DNA of 64,000 nucleotides from Agelaius tricolor (GCA_023055355.1 JALJCS010000018.1:1054001-1118000); one strand, 5' to 3'; positions 1-13,285 are shown, counted from the first letter of the stretch. The notes: generated by a model from the letters alone, not told the origin. A program made the numbers and translations.

Positions 1-1159
1 AAGAGAAATGAATTAATCCATTTTATGCAGACAGAACTTGAGCAGTGGCAGTTTTCAGGTTCATTTTGGCTGGGCAATTTTAAAGGAGTTGGTGATGTGG
101 CCAGAGTCACCCACGGAGGGTGCCCAGCACAGGTAAGGGACAGGGCCCATCCTGGGGCAGGACACACTGTGCTCCAGGGGCACTCCCTGTCCCTGGATCA
201 GCTCTCAGGCCTCCCACCTGCACCCCCTGGGAGCTAGCAGGGATTCTGCATTTTTGAAAAACCCCAAGCACACACAGCAGGCCCTGAGTTTGTAAAATCT
301 GGCCCCATTTTCAGCACTGATCTTGGGCTCAGCTGTTGGCCTCAGTGGCCAGACTTACAGAATAAGCACTTAGTCCCCTTAGTGCAGGTTTGGGCTATGG
401 ACATCCCATTTAGGCACCCATGTTTGAACACTGCTTCCTTTAGCCAAAATAAATAACTGAATCAATGCTACACAGAGTTTAATCTAAACAGGTAATGGAC
501 TCCAGCTCAGATATTCCCTGTATTCCATCGGCAGGTCCTGGAGATGGCAAACTGAAGCCTGCTTTTATAGTGTGCCAGCTCAGGGACCTGTTCCCAATTT
601 GCAGATTTGGCCTGTTGCATTCTAAAAGATGTTTAATATACTCGATGCCTGTTTGTGTTAATGTTTACCATTGAAGTTCTTCATTATTTGATGTTATATT
701 TGGCCATAGCATTAAAATTCCATTGGACCGACTGAAATCTAGTGTCAAATCAAAGCCAAAGAATCATCTTTGTGATAGACTTTCAGCTTCCATCCGAACA
801 CTTTAAAAAACAAAAATCAATTGTAAGTGTTTGTAGCTTTTCTTCCTTTTGCCAAAGAAACAGCAAACACTTTATTTATGGGCTGGTTTTTTTTATATGC
901 ACAGCTCTGGAAGAGCTGAGCCCAAAGCCATGGGCCAGCAGGGAAGCACAAACTGCTCTGCCAGGAGGGCAGAGCTCCGTCCCTGCCAGGCTCAGGAGGG
1001 AATGGGGGTGGCTGAGAGCCCTCTGATCCCTTCTCCAGGCCCCAGCATTTGGGATAACAGCATTACCTACAGTCCTTCCCACCTAAACCCCACATCCTGG
1101 GGCACAGCTGATGGACTGCACAATTCTGCTGCCTGGAAACATCCCGTGTTTATTTGGGT
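1..1159. other. Unique non-coding sequence
   Basis: No exon or recognised repeat is visible. Bases 90-240 are GC-rich and contain a donor-like CAGGTAAGG at 131-139, but the frame around it resembles no protein I know and no matching acceptor stands out. Bases 900-1060 form a second GC-rich patch in otherwise AT-rich DNA. Confidence 0.6.
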
Positions 1160-1360
1160 CACAGCATCCCAGAATGGTTGGGGTTGGAAGGGACCTTAAA
1201 GCCCATCCCATCCCACCCCTGCCATGGCAGGGACACCTCCCACTGTCCCAGGCTGCTCCAAGCCCTGTCCAGCCTGGCCTTGGGCACTGCCAGGGATCCA
1301 GGGGCAGCCACAGATGCTCTGTGCACCCTGTGCCAGGGCCAAGGGCAGGATTTTTCCATG
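1160..1360 (-). mobile_element. CR1 LINE, 3'-end fragment
   Basis: The plus strand reads AGAATGGTTGGGGTTGGAAG at its left edge, followed by the CCATGGCAGGGACACCTCCC, CCAGGCTGCTCCAAGCCC and CACCCTGTGCCAGGGCC blocks of an avian CR1 3' region read in reverse. The LINE 3' end is therefore on the left and the element is on the minus strand. Only about 200 bp remains, the usual heavy 5' truncation. The short frames over it on both strands are not genes. Confidence 0.93.
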
Positions 1361-2340
1361 GGAACTCAGTGATAAAGGATCAGGAATCAATCCCCACATG
1401 CCATGGGGAGTCACAGCCTTTGGGGGATGCTGAGGACCCTGGGGTCTCACAGAGTTGGACCCTGCAAATCACACAGGGCTCACAAAGCCCCTGACATGGC
1501 TCAGCAAGGCCACAGCAAACATAAAGAGAGGTTTGCCTAAGTGCAGATGTTCCTGAACTCAAAGGAAAATATGATGGCCTGGATTAAAAACTGGGAATCA
1601 GTATTTAAACATAAAGCTGGGAGGTTAGGTTTGAGGAACAGTCAGCAGATGTTCTCTTGGCCAGTTAAAAGGGGAGCTCTGTGAAAAGCCCCTTCTGTAG
1701 CCCACCAAAAACTGCCTAAGTGGACAAGGATGTTTCAAACTGTGTCCCCTCTCCAGAATATTTCCTCCAAATTTTTAATCAAAATTAAGATACTTTGCAT
1801 TTCAGCAAACTTCTTCTTTTTTTTCAGGATAGTGTTTTTTGAATCTAATGATAATAAGTTAAATTCTGTAAATGTCATCTCAGTACATATGAACATTTCT
1901 TTTGACAGTATTAATTGGCATATTTTGATTAACAAAGAGTTCCCACTTTGTTCCAAACTGGATTTCTTTCTGAAATGGGAAAAATTGCCTGCAAAACTTT
2001 TCTCAACTTTTGTTAAATGCTGAGAAACCAAGAAAAAAAGAACCACAGCATTATAGTGAAGTAAGAATTCTATACTCCCAATATGTAAGCAGAGGATGGG
2101 GACAGAAGACTTCTTTAGATCTAGCAAACAGCCTTGGCCATCCCCAACTGTGTGACCTCCTGTATCCTGAGCTGGACAGCCCATCTCCCACCTGGCTCTG
2201 ACCCCAGAGCTGTTCCCTGCCTGATGCAGGCAAGAAGCCTGTGCAGCTTTATGTGTAGGAGAAACATTTTTCTCCTCCCAGTAAAACAGCTACTGGCCTT
2301 ACAGTTAAAGCAACTTCTAGCTTAAGTCAATAAAATAAAA
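1361..2340. other. Unique non-coding sequence
   Basis: Moderately AT-rich sequence with a T8 tract near 1816 and stop codons throughout. A 149-codon minus-strand open frame (1735-2184) is low-complexity and lysine/phenylalanine-rich where it crosses the A/T tracts, and it matches no family I recognise. Confidence 0.6.
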
Positions 2341-2730
2341 AAATCCCAGAATCCCAGAATCCCAGAATCATTAAGGCTGAAAGAGACTTCCCAGACCATC
2401 AAGTCCAGCTTGTGCCCCATGCCCACCTTGTCCCCAGCCCAGAGCACTCGGTGCCACCTCCAGCCCTTCCTTGGACACCTCCAGGGATGGGGACTCCAAA
2501 CCCCCCTGGGCAGCCCCTCCCAATCCCTGAGCCCCCTTTCCATGGGGAAATTCCTCCTGGTGCCCACCCTGAGCCTGCCCTGGCCCAGCCTGAGGCCGTT
2601 CCCTCTGCTCCTGTCCCTGTTCCCTGGAGCACAGCCCGAGCCCTGTCCCCTCCTTTAGGTGGGTGTAGGAGGGGCTGTGCTCTTCCCTGAGCCTCCTCTG
2701 AGGAAGACTGAGGGGCTTGGATCTGACCAT
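2341..2730 (-). mobile_element. CR1 LINE with octamer 3' tail
   Basis: Three tandem copies of ATCCCAGA at 2343-2367 form the 3'-terminal octamer microsatellite diagnostic of CR1. They are followed by AAGGCTGAAAGAGACTTCC, TCCAGGGATGGGGACTCC, CCCTGGGCAGCCCC and CTGTCCCTGTTCCCTGGAGC. Sequence details (TCATTAAGGCTGAAAGAGAC rather than GGTTTGGGTTGGAAGG) place it in a different subfamily from most other copies here. It is on the minus strand and 5'-truncated near 2730. Confidence 0.92.
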
Positions 2731-5700
2731 TTCAACAGCTGGGCCAGGCTCTTCTGTGTAAATTGGATTGTTCCATTGGCTCCACTGAGCAAACCCAATT
2801 TTTATTAGCAGAGGATCCCAATATCAGCACTTGCTGAGCTATCCCAAGTCACATCAGTGACAAATCTGGCCTCCGGACACATTTATCACATCTGCCACTT
2901 CCAAATAAAAGGGGCTCATTGCATCAATGAAATGGCATCAGAGGAAACTTAGAGCTGAGACAATATGTTAAACATTAGCCACAATGCTCACAGGCCTAGG
3001 AAGGCCTGATAAGCCATGATTAAACTTAATTATGGATTATTTTATATTACCTACCTCCAAGCACTGTGGAAAATTGCTTCCTTTTAACTGCCTTGGCGGC
3101 TGTCTCTGACCATGCACATTCTGGGGGGATTTTCTCATGATTGATGTATTTGTTTACCGAGCTCCCTGCTCAAACACAGCGGATCCTCCCTTTAATCAGA
3201 GGTGTGAATACCTTAATAGTTGTCAGAGCCCACATTAACCTCTTGATTAAAAGACATCCTCACACTTACCATTAAAGAAATACATGAAGCAAATTAACTT
3301 TGTATTCTCATTATAAATCCCACAAAGGGAAAATAATTATTTGGAGTTAATGTACTTGGCTCTTTGGTATTTCATCAAGTTGTACCTTACAAGAGAAATG
3401 GGGCTTTTTTCCTATTTTTCCCCTTTTACCAATGAGAGGGAAGGGCTTTGGTGGGCTGGGTTCTATTTTTGCCTTTGCCTAAGGGCAAAAAGCTCCATGA
3501 ACATCATTTTTCACTCAACTTCCTTTGCTTGCTTGTCTACACTGGCTATTACTCTTGTTGGCTACAGCAATATTACCAATAAAATAAACATGTCAAAATT
3601 CAGAAGCACAAACAAGTTCATCTGTGACACAAATTTTGCCTGGCAAATAATTCTCCTTGTTTCTGTAAGGGCTTCAATTTCTTGTGGATTCAAAGCAAAT
3701 TCATCTTAAATTTGATGCCTCAGTCTTATTTTTCTTTCCCAATCTCATTAGAGTAAAAATAGCAAGGATATCCATATGATTAAAGACTTCATGTGCAAGA
3801 AAGCAATCTGGTCATAGTGCTCCTTAGCTTTATGTACTTCTTTCTATTTGACAACATTAATTTGCCATCTGTCAGCTCAGTTACAGAGTTTACTTGCTGC
3901 TTGCTTGGCGTTCACCTCCCCCTTTTTCGTTGTCAGCTGTTTTTAATAGTTTGGCCTCCTTGAGTGGGCCATTTATGCAGATTTGAAACAGGAGAAATCC
4001 TAAAAACTGACCATATGGGAACCCACTTTGTACTCCCCAGGCTGGCATAGCCATGCACAGACCTCCTCCCCCTTCTAGGCACCCCCAGCACCTCAAAAAT
4101 CCAATTTTTCCATACCTCCGTAGCACCTTCCATCTGGGGGACTCTGGATCATCACACCACAGACACAAACAGATGAATTTTGCTCTCTTGGGCAGGTCAG
4201 CTGAATTGTACAAGATTTCCTGGGAGCTGCATTCAGCCCTGTGCATGCAACCAGATAAAAGGTAAAAATGGAACACTTTTCCTTTTCTTGGAAAAGCCCT
4301 GGTTTTGGGACAGGAGGCTTTTGGAACAGAGCATTTGGGCCAAGGGACTGACATGGGAGGTGAGGTTAGCTATCAGACTGACAGGATTCCATCAGCATGG
4401 ACATTTTTTTCCAGATCCCAAATATTTAAAACTCCAAAATTCATATATGAAGTTTAGAGTTATTTTTCTGATTACAGATACATCAGCTTATATATCTGAA
4501 ATCCCACCCATTTATTTAAATATACAGGGAAAAAAAAGTCCATTTTTTTCCATGTCATTTTTCTGCCAGTTGAAAAGATTCAGGATCCTCATGGGCACTG
4601 AAGTGAAAAGCCAATATGAAGACTGATGAGTGCCTCATTCTAAAGGAAGAGCAGAGCTGTGCACTGCCCAGACCTCCATGGCTCATTTCTGATGGGGAGT
4701 GTAAGCACTGTAAGTGCTGCCCATTGCCCTCATGGTGGCCCAAGCTCCTGCTTCTCTACCTGACTTGGGAGAGGGGAACTGCACTTGGAAGGGTTTTCAT
4801 GCTCGGAAGCAGTGAAATCACCTGCAAGGAAGTGAATGAAATGTTTTGTGTTAGCATGAGAATTCCTTAGTTTGCTTTGCTTCTGTCCCATTCCAGGAAA
4901 AAGTCACATTATCAGGGCTCCTGACTGGTTTGCACTGGGGGTTTGCTGGCTTCTTTCCTGGTTGCCTTTCCAGAAACTCATTTTTAAGTGATTAGAGGAA
5001 AAGGTAAAAGCTCAAAATCTTTTCAACTGAAAAGCCAGTAGGAGCTGTAGAACAGTATCTCAGGTCTACAGAATTTAAACAGAAAGGACCAGGGTTTGTC
5101 TTCACACCCATGCAGGGAGGACACAAGGGGTGGGAGATGTTGGTCTGGGGGACATTGACCTGCTTTGGGCCTCTTTGCTGAGATCAGCCCAGCAATCCAG
5201 AACAAGGGCTGGACAAGGTAAGCCAGATCCAGCTCAGAGAGCACCTGGAGCTCTGCTGAGGTTTTTGCTGGTTTGGAACCAAACCCTGGGCAGAAAAAGA
5301 GCCACTGTTGGGGCAGATCCTGTCAAGGAATCCTGAAGAGAGCTGCAGGTGATGGGGACAGAAGGGTGACCCTGCCTGGGCCAGGCTGGTCAGTGGGACA
5401 GTCACCATCAGAAATTCAGGCACGAAGCTGACAACACTTTCCATCAAGACTGCTATTTCCAGCAAAGGGAAGATGGAAAGGTTTCCCAGCTCTGATGGCC
5501 CAAGCCCAGCTTGAGCAGCCATGAGAAGATCACCCCAGAACGGGAAGTCTGACTGAGCCAGAGCCAGAGCAACAAGTCCAGCCCCGCTGCCCCAGTGGGA
5601 GCCCAGCCAGATGTGTGCCTGCCTCTGGGGCTGGAGCAGCCCTGTAATTTATAACAGTCTCCAGGCTGCTCTCATTTATGTGGGGGCCAGTGCTCAGCTC

Positions 5701-7738
5701 GCTCAGACAGAGTTCAAAGGCTGCCCTGAGCAGCTCTGCAGGCGGGATGGCCACCGGCAGGGCCCAGGCCAGCACCTGGCACCATCCGCTCTCCACTCCC
5801 GATCCACCCCTGGCTGTCTTGCACAAAGAGGGCTGGTGGGCAGCTGGTGGCTCTAACAGGCTACCAAAGGTCCATCCCACCTCCTCCAGATACCTGGCAA
5901 GCTCTGCTTTGCATCACCCCTCTGTAATGCACAGATATGCCCAGATTGATGCAGGGTGCAAAAATGCAGCCCACAAAGATACCCCACCAGGGTGTGCTGG
6001 TGACAAAGCTCATCCCATACTGCCTGCCAAAAACACCACTTAAACTTGGTACCAAAGGCAGCATTTCATATTTCTGAAATGTAATCCCTGCTCCAAACAT
6101 CTCCAGTATCAGCACATGTTGGATTCAGGTATCCAAGTATTTAAGAGTATCTTTTGGGGCACTGTTGGCCAAACCCTGCCTTGTGTAGCCAACGTGCTGC
6201 TATAGATGACAGAAGTTAAAATGGCAAAACAAATCCATCAATGTTTTGACCCAAACAGAAATGCTGGGGAGAAAAGAACATCAGCATGGTGTTGTTGGCA
6301 AAATGGGGCTGAAATTTTCAGTTTAAGGAAGCTGAGCCATTTTTATTTGTAATAAGGCCTGACAGCTTTCAGGATATGCTGTCTTTACAGAGGCTGGATT
6401 CATTCTAGAAGCTCATTCACTTGCACAGGGTTTAGTGAACGAACCGGACCTCCTCCTTCTCCTCTCTGGGAAGACTCATTAGCTGCAGGGAACTCAGTGT
6501 GAATGGGAGGTGTGTGTGCTGGGTAATTACACCAGCACCTCTAAAATAAATCACCAGCCAACTGTTGATGTGACTCCAAACCTGGAATGGATCTTCATTT
6601 TGGGCTGGGAGAGAGTCTTCAGCAATACTCTATAGAGTACAAAGGGGAAAAAAGGAAATTGACTTTAAAAGCAACCTTTTAATAATACTGAGGTGTTGAC
6701 AAAATCCTTAGAGTAAAGGAGCTCCATCACACAGGATGGACTCACTGCTTGGGAAGGGGCTGCTAGCATCTGCTTGGAGCTTTGCTGGGGACAGGAATTC
6801 ACTGGCTGAGGGGCTGCTGCTGTCCCTTGTGCCTAGAGGAGATGCCGCAGGGGTGTATAAGCTGGTCCTGGCTGTGGCACTGACTGTCCAAGTGCTCTGA
6901 TCCCTTAAGCATCCATGGTCCAGTAAACAATATCAGCAATGTTCCACACTTCCACATCCTCTGTAACACCACAGGTGCCTCTGCTCCCCTCTCTGCAGCT
7001 GTGAGCACCACCAGGGACAGCACAGGATGCCTTCCAGTCCCTCTCCCCACCTGGGCAAAAGCCGCACCTCAAAGACTCACCTTGTTTTAATTACAGGGAC
7101 AAAAGAACTGCACTTACAAATATTTTGGTCATGCTCTGCTATTTCAACCTACTAAAAGGGAAATGAAAACCCTCTAAGTAACTGAGTTTTACAGACCTTC
7201 CTGTCCTGAACTTGTGCTGCTGTCCTGGGTCACCTGCAGAGCAAGGTCCTGGTTGAGACTGCAGGAGAGAGACAGCAGAGTCCTGCTCCTCCCTGCCTGA
7301 CTTCAGTCCCCTCATCTCCCTCTCAGCTTTCCTTTTCTTAAACACTTTGAAGCTTCTTTTGCATTGTGGTTGGTTTTCAGATGCGCCATAAAAATGCACG
7401 TGCTGGGAATGCTGGGGTTAAGACATGGGAATGCAAGCATTGTGGAAATAACTTGGCTTTTGTTTTTCTTTTCCTTCCCCTTTTTTCCTTTCTATAAACC
7501 AACTTTTCCACTTCTTCAGTATGTTGGCTCTTAGAGCTTGCTTGGCCTGTTAATAGAAACAGGGACTGAAGGGGGTCAGAGAAATTATCTGTTTAGGGAA
7601 ATGAGCAGAGGCTGTTGCAAGCTCTCAGCCAGCATTCCAGCAGGTAATTCCATGTGCAAGGACTTGCACATCCAAGCATTCAGCTTTGGGAACTCAGTGG
7701 CTGTGATTCATGACCCAGCTGTCACTGCCTTCATGCCC
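2731..7738. other. Unique non-coding sequence with candidate regulatory patches
   Basis: No transposon, RNA gene or credible exon is seen in these 5 kb. Three patches differ from the background: 2880-3330 (clustered TAAT/ATTA cores, see separate entry), 5580-5860 (GC-rich, with GTAATTTATAACAG and ATTTATGTGGGGGCCAG inside) and 6430-6590 (CGAACCGGACC followed by TAATTACACCAGCACC). A 14-bp perfect palindrome lies at 6626-6639. The 116-, 121-, 122- and 154-codon frames in the stretch resemble no known proteins. Confidence 0.55.
2880..3330. promoter_or_regulatory. Candidate non-coding regulatory element
   Basis: The stretch is dense in homeodomain-type cores: ATTAAACTTAATTATGGATT near 3020, TTAATCAG, TTAATAG and TTGATTAAAAG near 3195-3250. 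It also has a forkhead-like TTGTTTACC near 3150 and retains CpG in TTGGCGGCTG and TTTACCGAGC. This composition is typical of deeply conserved developmental enhancers, but no alignment was possible, so the call rests on motif density alone. Confidence 0.3.
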
Positions 7739-7815
7739 TGTGTCCTTTGTGCACATTTTTGGGGAAAGATGTCAGATGCTGGTGAGTGCAGCTATCCAGG
7801 GACATCAAGTCATGG
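7739..7815 (-). repeat. Extra-CR1 flank shared with 41819-41890
   Basis: This tract adjoins the 3' end of the CR1 copy at 7816-8226. Bases 7741-7800 match 41821-41880 at 53 of 60 positions with no gap, and the match continues ungapped into the CR1 sequence. It is not part of the usual CR1 3' end, which stops at the octamer tail (here degenerate: TCATGGACACACAGAATGG). It may be a 3'-transduced segment or the tail of an unusual CR1 lineage. The strand is given as for the adjoining LINE. Confidence 0.75.
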
Positions 7816-8226
7816 ACACACAGAATGGTTTGGGTTGGAAGGGAACCTAAAGCTCATCCCATTCCACCCCTGCCATGGGCAGGGACACCTCCCACTATCC
7901 CAAGTTGCTCCAAGCCCCATCCAGCCTGGCCTTGGACATTTCCAGGGATCCAGGGGCAGCCACAGCTGGTCTGGGCACCCTGTGCCAGGGCCTGCCCACC
8001 CTCACAAGAGAGAATTTCTTCCCAATGTCGCATCTAATCCTGCCCTCAGTCACTTAAAGGCATTTCCTGTGTCCTGTCCCTCCATCCCTTGTCCCAAGTC
8101 TGTCTCCAACTCTCCTGGAACCCCTTTAGACACTGGAAGGGGCTCTGAGGTCTCACCAGAATCCTCCCTTCTCCAGGATGAGCACCCCCAACTCTCCCAC
8201 CCTGGCTCCAGAGCAGAGGGCTCCAG
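7816..8226 (-). mobile_element. CR1 LINE, about 410-bp 3' fragment
   Basis: The plus strand starts CACAGAATGGTTTGGGTTGG and runs through GCAGGGACACCTCCCACT, CACCCTGTGCCAGGGCC, GAGAATTTCTTCCCAATGTC, TGTCCCTCCATCCCTTGTCC and GGAAGGGGCTCTGAGGTCTC, ending near CTCCAGGATGAGC and CCAACTCTC. It is one of the longest copies in the window. The 268-codon plus-strand frame that crosses it (7538-8344) joins LINE and flanking DNA and does not code for the CR1 protein, which would be on the minus strand. Confidence 0.94.
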
Positions 8227-11200
8227 TTGTTCTTCAGTTTCTCAAAAGCAGAATAACACCAGGGCAATTTCAGCTCCTTTTCTCTGGCCTGTTGCAAAGT
8301 GCCTGGGGAAGTGCTGTTGTAGGCAGATCATAATTAATAATTAGCATTATTTATAGTGGGGCCTGCAGAACAGAATTGAAAGTGTCATCAGATTTTACAT
8401 CCAAAATATTGTCTCAGTCAGTCCTTTCTAATTCCCAGGCATTGCTGTGGGAAGATACAATTGCACATGTGAATACTTTCCCATGCCTCCTCTCCATGTG
8501 CCTATTTCCATGTGTAAAGCATCTGGGAATGCTCGTAGGGCCTCGTTGGAAATGCAGTGTGTGTGTGTAAATTGTTGCTTGTCTACATCTGTGTATCTAA
8601 TTGCATGTGAAAATCACTCCTTGAGTTGCATCAATGAAATACAACTTTTTGAAAATACAGCTTGCATGTGTTTCTCATTCATTTTAGTGAGGCACAAGAT
8701 GATCCAGTTGAAAAACAGTAGCTAAGACCAGATGTTCTTCTGCTCCTACAGCGTGAGAGAAGCAGCTCAGCCTTAAGAAACTCAAAGCTGCTCAGCTTAT
8801 GATACTTGCAGCATCATGGGAGAGAAAGATCATCTCCTCCAGTGGCCTCCCTTCCCTAGGACCCACTGCTAAGGGAAAATGGCAGGAGTTCACCTTTGCT
8901 GCCAGGAATTTAGAACCAAGCACCAAGGCTTCTTCAAGTGCTGATGAGCAATGGCTGGACATGTGTTCTGGTCATTTAGTGAGTTTGGAGGCAAGAAGGG
9001 GAAACTCCTGGGGACACTGCTGGCCAGTTAAGACTGGGCATATGGCAAAGGTTTAATAAAATATATGATGGGAAGGGTAACTTAAACAGCTTTGCCAAAA
9101 TGTCATTTTAAAACTATGTGCCTAATTTCTAAACAATTGAGTTTTAAAGATTTAGTAACTCCTTGAATTTTTCCACAGCTCTGCTGCTACTTGGGTCATA
9201 TTTCCAAATTCAATGTACCTCTTACTCCTCCACTTAAAACATTCACTTTTCATTTAGACCTGCAGGAAAACCAAAATCTGGATTACTTTCAAACTATTGG
9301 CCAAGCTCAAAAAGACATCCTAGCCCTTTATGGGGTGCAGATAAAAGAGCTCAGAGTCCCTGCTCTGCCAGGAAAAATGTTCACTTTCTGTGAAATGCAT
9401 TAAGAAATCAAATGAAGCGCTTATTAAACTTTTAGATGCAAGAATCTGAGAATTGGACAATGATGCATGTCTATGTCAGATGCTTGAGATGAGATGGAGC
9501 CTGTCATAAACTGCTGCTGGCTGCATAAATGAAGATCCCTGTGCCCTTCCCCAGCTGCAGAGTACTGAAGTAGGAGCTGGGGCTGAAAGCACTCTTTGTG
9601 AGGATCAGCTCCAAACCCTTCTCTTTATTTACCAACTTGCTAAGACTGACAAAGTATTTGATATCTTGGAGCCTCCAGCCTGAGAGCCTGGCTTGTAGCC
9701 ATAGCTGTCAGTGATTGTACCTGCTTTGGCATTTATTTTTCAGTGCCCTGACCTGCACATGTCTTCCTGTCCTGTTGACAAAGGACATCAAGTAGAAGAA
9801 TTTGCTCCACACTCTCTTCCCTTCCACCTCTTTCGAAACCCTCCAATAAACCCATTCTGGGTGCTCTCTTCCAGAACATGTGAACCTAATCCTTCTCTTT
9901 TCAAAGCAGCATTGGATATTCCATAGCTATTCTGAGGGATTAATTATCCTTCTGATGAGAGGTGTTTGAGTTGGCAGAGGTGCTCCCTGCTCACTGCAGG
10001 TGTTGGAAGTGCAGCAGCACCTGAGGAAGTGAGGACTGTTAAAGAGTTCTCCTTCTGCCCATCAGGTCTGAGGTCACCTTCACAGACAATGCCAGGCTGT
10101 ACAGGTCATGTCTCTGCTTATCAACCCCATGGACTTTACTGCTGCTGCTGATAAACCCACGAGCAGCTGGGGCTTGCAGAGCCCACCCAGTTCCAGCAGC
10201 TATTGAAATCTTTTCACTTCTCACTGCTAAACTTACTGCATTTGATCTGTAAATGGAGGCAGGACAGGATCTCAGTTTATAAATGCAAATATGTGAATGG
10301 GGCTGCTGCAAGCGAGGGTGGGTGTGACCCCAGGTTTGCACCCGAAGATGCAGCAGAAATCTGCCAAATTCCCTGGGAGCTCAGTGAGAAAAGCAGTTTG
10401 TACTTTTTCCTTGTTAGACAAATACAAAACATGCACAGCTAAATGATAGTAAAAATAAATATCTATTTGTTTTGCTTTCTAAATGACCATATTAAATAAT
10501 GAGTAAAGGTTTGTGTTCATATGGTTTGTCCTCAAAGTAAGATGCATGGATACCAGACTGAGAGACCACTTACCCTGGAATATGCTGCTTAAGATACTCC
10601 TGCATTCTTCCTTTCTCCTGGCAAGGTCATATCCAGCTTAGTGATGAATTCTTTTCTAATTACAACTTAAACAGAGGATTTGAAATATCTGGAAACCTTA
10701 CCTGCACATTTGGGCATATATTTTTGCTCCTGTATTGACTTTTACCTCACATACCAGCAGTGAGACTTTGAAGGAGTAAGATATTAACATATTAACAGGG
10801 ATCTCAAACCCTAAAACATCAGAGGTCAGGCTGCTGCATTGACACCAAACTCCTTCATCTATAGGGTCATTTGGGCTTCTCTCAGCCAGATGGGCCTTGC
10901 CAGGATCATTGGAGCTCCCAGGGGCTCCTTGGAGCCAACTGCTGTCCTCACCTGGAGCACTCCAGTGTTCCCATGCTTTGCCATGTATTTATTTTCCCAG
11001 CTTAATGTGGCAGTTCAGATGATCTAAAATAATCTTTAAATGTCCTGGGACATTTCCATTTGCTGTGAGTGACTCAGCAATCCCACAACGATGAGAAAAA
11101 ATGCCTTGAAAGTCCATTTTCTCCAGATGCCCATCTGGCTGATTCCATTTCTCTACTGCTTCCAGCGATGCAATGAAATCCTGACGATGCCATGTACCTC

Positions 11201-11820
11201 AAAGCACTGAATTAATTCCTTTCAGAGCAATTTCCTAAGACTCAGCAGTCTTCAACCAAGTAGGCTCTGGCAGAATGGTGGTCAGAATCTCCCTCCACTC
11301 ATTCAGAACATGTTATTGCTGGTGTGGGAAGCAGATCCAGCCGACCAGTACTGCCTGCTTCCAAAGAAAACACTCGCTTTACTGTATCTGGTGTTTTGAA
11401 ATGTATGAAAATAAATTATTTATTATCATGACTTTTGGGCTGAACCTGTTTATATGGGCTTGCATCTGTCTGATCTGAAGACTGAGTCACTGACTGACAG
11501 ACACCCTCTTGGCTGGTCCCGTTACTTACATTATGTCCATACTATTCCAACAGCTTAAATAAAAATAGCAAGCTTGAAACTTCTCTTCTGTTGGCATTTC
11601 TTCATAGAGGCAGGGTGTTTCTTAAAGAAACATCAAATCACTCTTAAAGAGGTCAGATGTGCAGGGTGAAATGGCAGAATTAATGGTGAGACTCCCTGGC
11701 TGCAGCTTCCAGCCCAGCTTTAGCCCCCTCAGCTGCTGTGCTGGATGCCAAGAGAATGGCTGAGGAGGTTTGGACATTCAGAGCTTCCCACAAATATCAG
11801 TCAATGACAACTAAAAACCT
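8227..11820. other. Unique non-coding sequence
   Basis: AT-rich DNA without exons or recognised repeats. Just past the CR1, 8320-8360 contains a TAATTAATAATTAGCATTATT run. A short GTGTGTGTGT tract lies at 8558-8568. No frame longer than 100 codons is present and none of the translations resembles a known protein. Confidence 0.6.
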
Positions 11821-11871
11821 GCTCCTGTCCAAAATCTGCTCCAGTCCAAAATCTGCTCCAGTCCAAAACCT
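11821..11871 (+). repeat. 17-bp tandem repeat, 3 copies
   Basis: Three head-to-tail copies of a 17-bp unit, GCTCC(T/A)GTCCAAAATCT, occupy 11821-11837, 11838-11854 and 11855-11871. The first differs at one base and the last has AAAACCT in place of AAAATCT. It is a small recent tandem array in otherwise unique DNA. Confidence 0.9.
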
Positions 11872-13285
11872 GCAGCCCTTCTGCCCCTGCCAGCCACTTC
11901 CACATCTGGCAGCTGGGGCAAACTCAGAAGCAGTATTTCCACTGACACCAAGTTAATTCTTTTTCCTCCTTTTCACTTTGTACCCTCTCAGAGAAGTGAA
12001 GACTGAAGTGAGAGCTGCAGAGGAGCCCCTTGGAGAGGGAGCATGAGGGAGGGGTGGGACTGCAGCAGGGAGTCCTATTCATGTGGCAAGGATATCATAC
12101 AGAACTGGGGAAATGTGACTTAGTAGAAATACGATTTCTTCATTCTCCCATCCAGCAAGGTGCAAATGTCTCTGGACATTACAGGTCCTTATCTGGCCTG
12201 TCCTTTGGATGACTCCTTTGCAGTGTATTGAGACCACAAAGGATTGGTCACACAAATTTATGCTGTGATACCCATTGGAGTGTCTGTCTGCCAGGCACCA
12301 AGACAAAACCAAACCACAGTCATGCCTTACTACTGATGGTTTGAATCCTTCAGCATTTCTCATTCTAAATGCTCTGCTCAGGATCAGGAGCCCAAATATA
12401 TCAGATGGGCTGTGGTGAACACTGTGACTGGCCTTATGTCCCAGAACTCCTAATTCAGTGAGTGGAGCCACTGCTGGGCTGGACGTACAGGTGATCAGCC
12501 AGGGCTTTTCCACCTAATACTCATCTCTGTGTATCTGAGACAAGTGTCTGATCACTATTTCTCCCTGCATTCACAAATTGTTTTTAAAGGAGAAGAAGCA
12601 ATTCAGTGGAGTCTGGAATTGTGCAGCCGAGGAGAACGTGCAAAGATGAAGAGGATCCCACACCTTGGAGCCACAGCCAGTATCTCAGTGAGTACAATAT
12701 TCTCCACTCGCTGTGCGTATGCAAGCATGGAAGACCATGAGTAGGATGTGTGTTTGTGGTGGAGGAGGAATGCAAGCTATGCTCTGTGTGGATGGAATAT
12801 GCCTGGTGCTGAAAGCTGTGGGATGGAAGAATGAATGCAGTTGTATTGGAAGAAGGAGGAATGCTTACAGTATTTTGTGTCCTCAAATGTGGATTAGCTT
12901 GGAAAGGGATGTAAGGTGGGAAAGACATATCCTGAACACCTGTTTCTACATCTGTATGTTTTTTAACTCATTTTGGAGACAGCATGCCTTGCTCCTCACT
13001 CTGTCTTTGTTCTCCACTAAGGTCCTTTCCATCTCATACAAAAAGAATTCCTCCTCTCTTGGAAGTCACCTGTCTTCCCAAGAGTGCAGTGGTGTCCATG
13101 TGCATGTGTGAGGGCTCTGGAGACTGGCACACATCTGCCTATGGAAGAAAGGAGAACTGGAGCAGCAGAATTCACCCACCCTGGAACCAAACCTCCTCCT
13201 GCTGCTGCTGCTCTGAGTGTGCTCTATGTCCTCTGACTTCCTTGGTGTTGGTTGGCTGCTTTCATGGGATTACACTGAATCCCAA
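11872..13285. other. Unique non-coding sequence
   Basis: No exon or transposon recognised. The 144- and 114-codon minus-strand frames (12079-12513 and 12584-12928) match nothing known to me. GGAGGAATGC occurs at both about 12761 and 12855 with weak similarity downstream, possibly a decayed duplication. A short CTG/GCT triplet run lies at 13199-13213. Confidence 0.55.

Noticed and set aside
131..139. Exon ending at CAG|GTAAGG
   Set aside because: A single good donor motif without a recognisable protein or acceptor is expected by chance in 64 kb.
7538..8344. 268-codon plus-strand open frame
   Set aside because: About half of it is antisense CR1 3' sequence, which does not encode the LINE protein, and the remainder is unrecognised.
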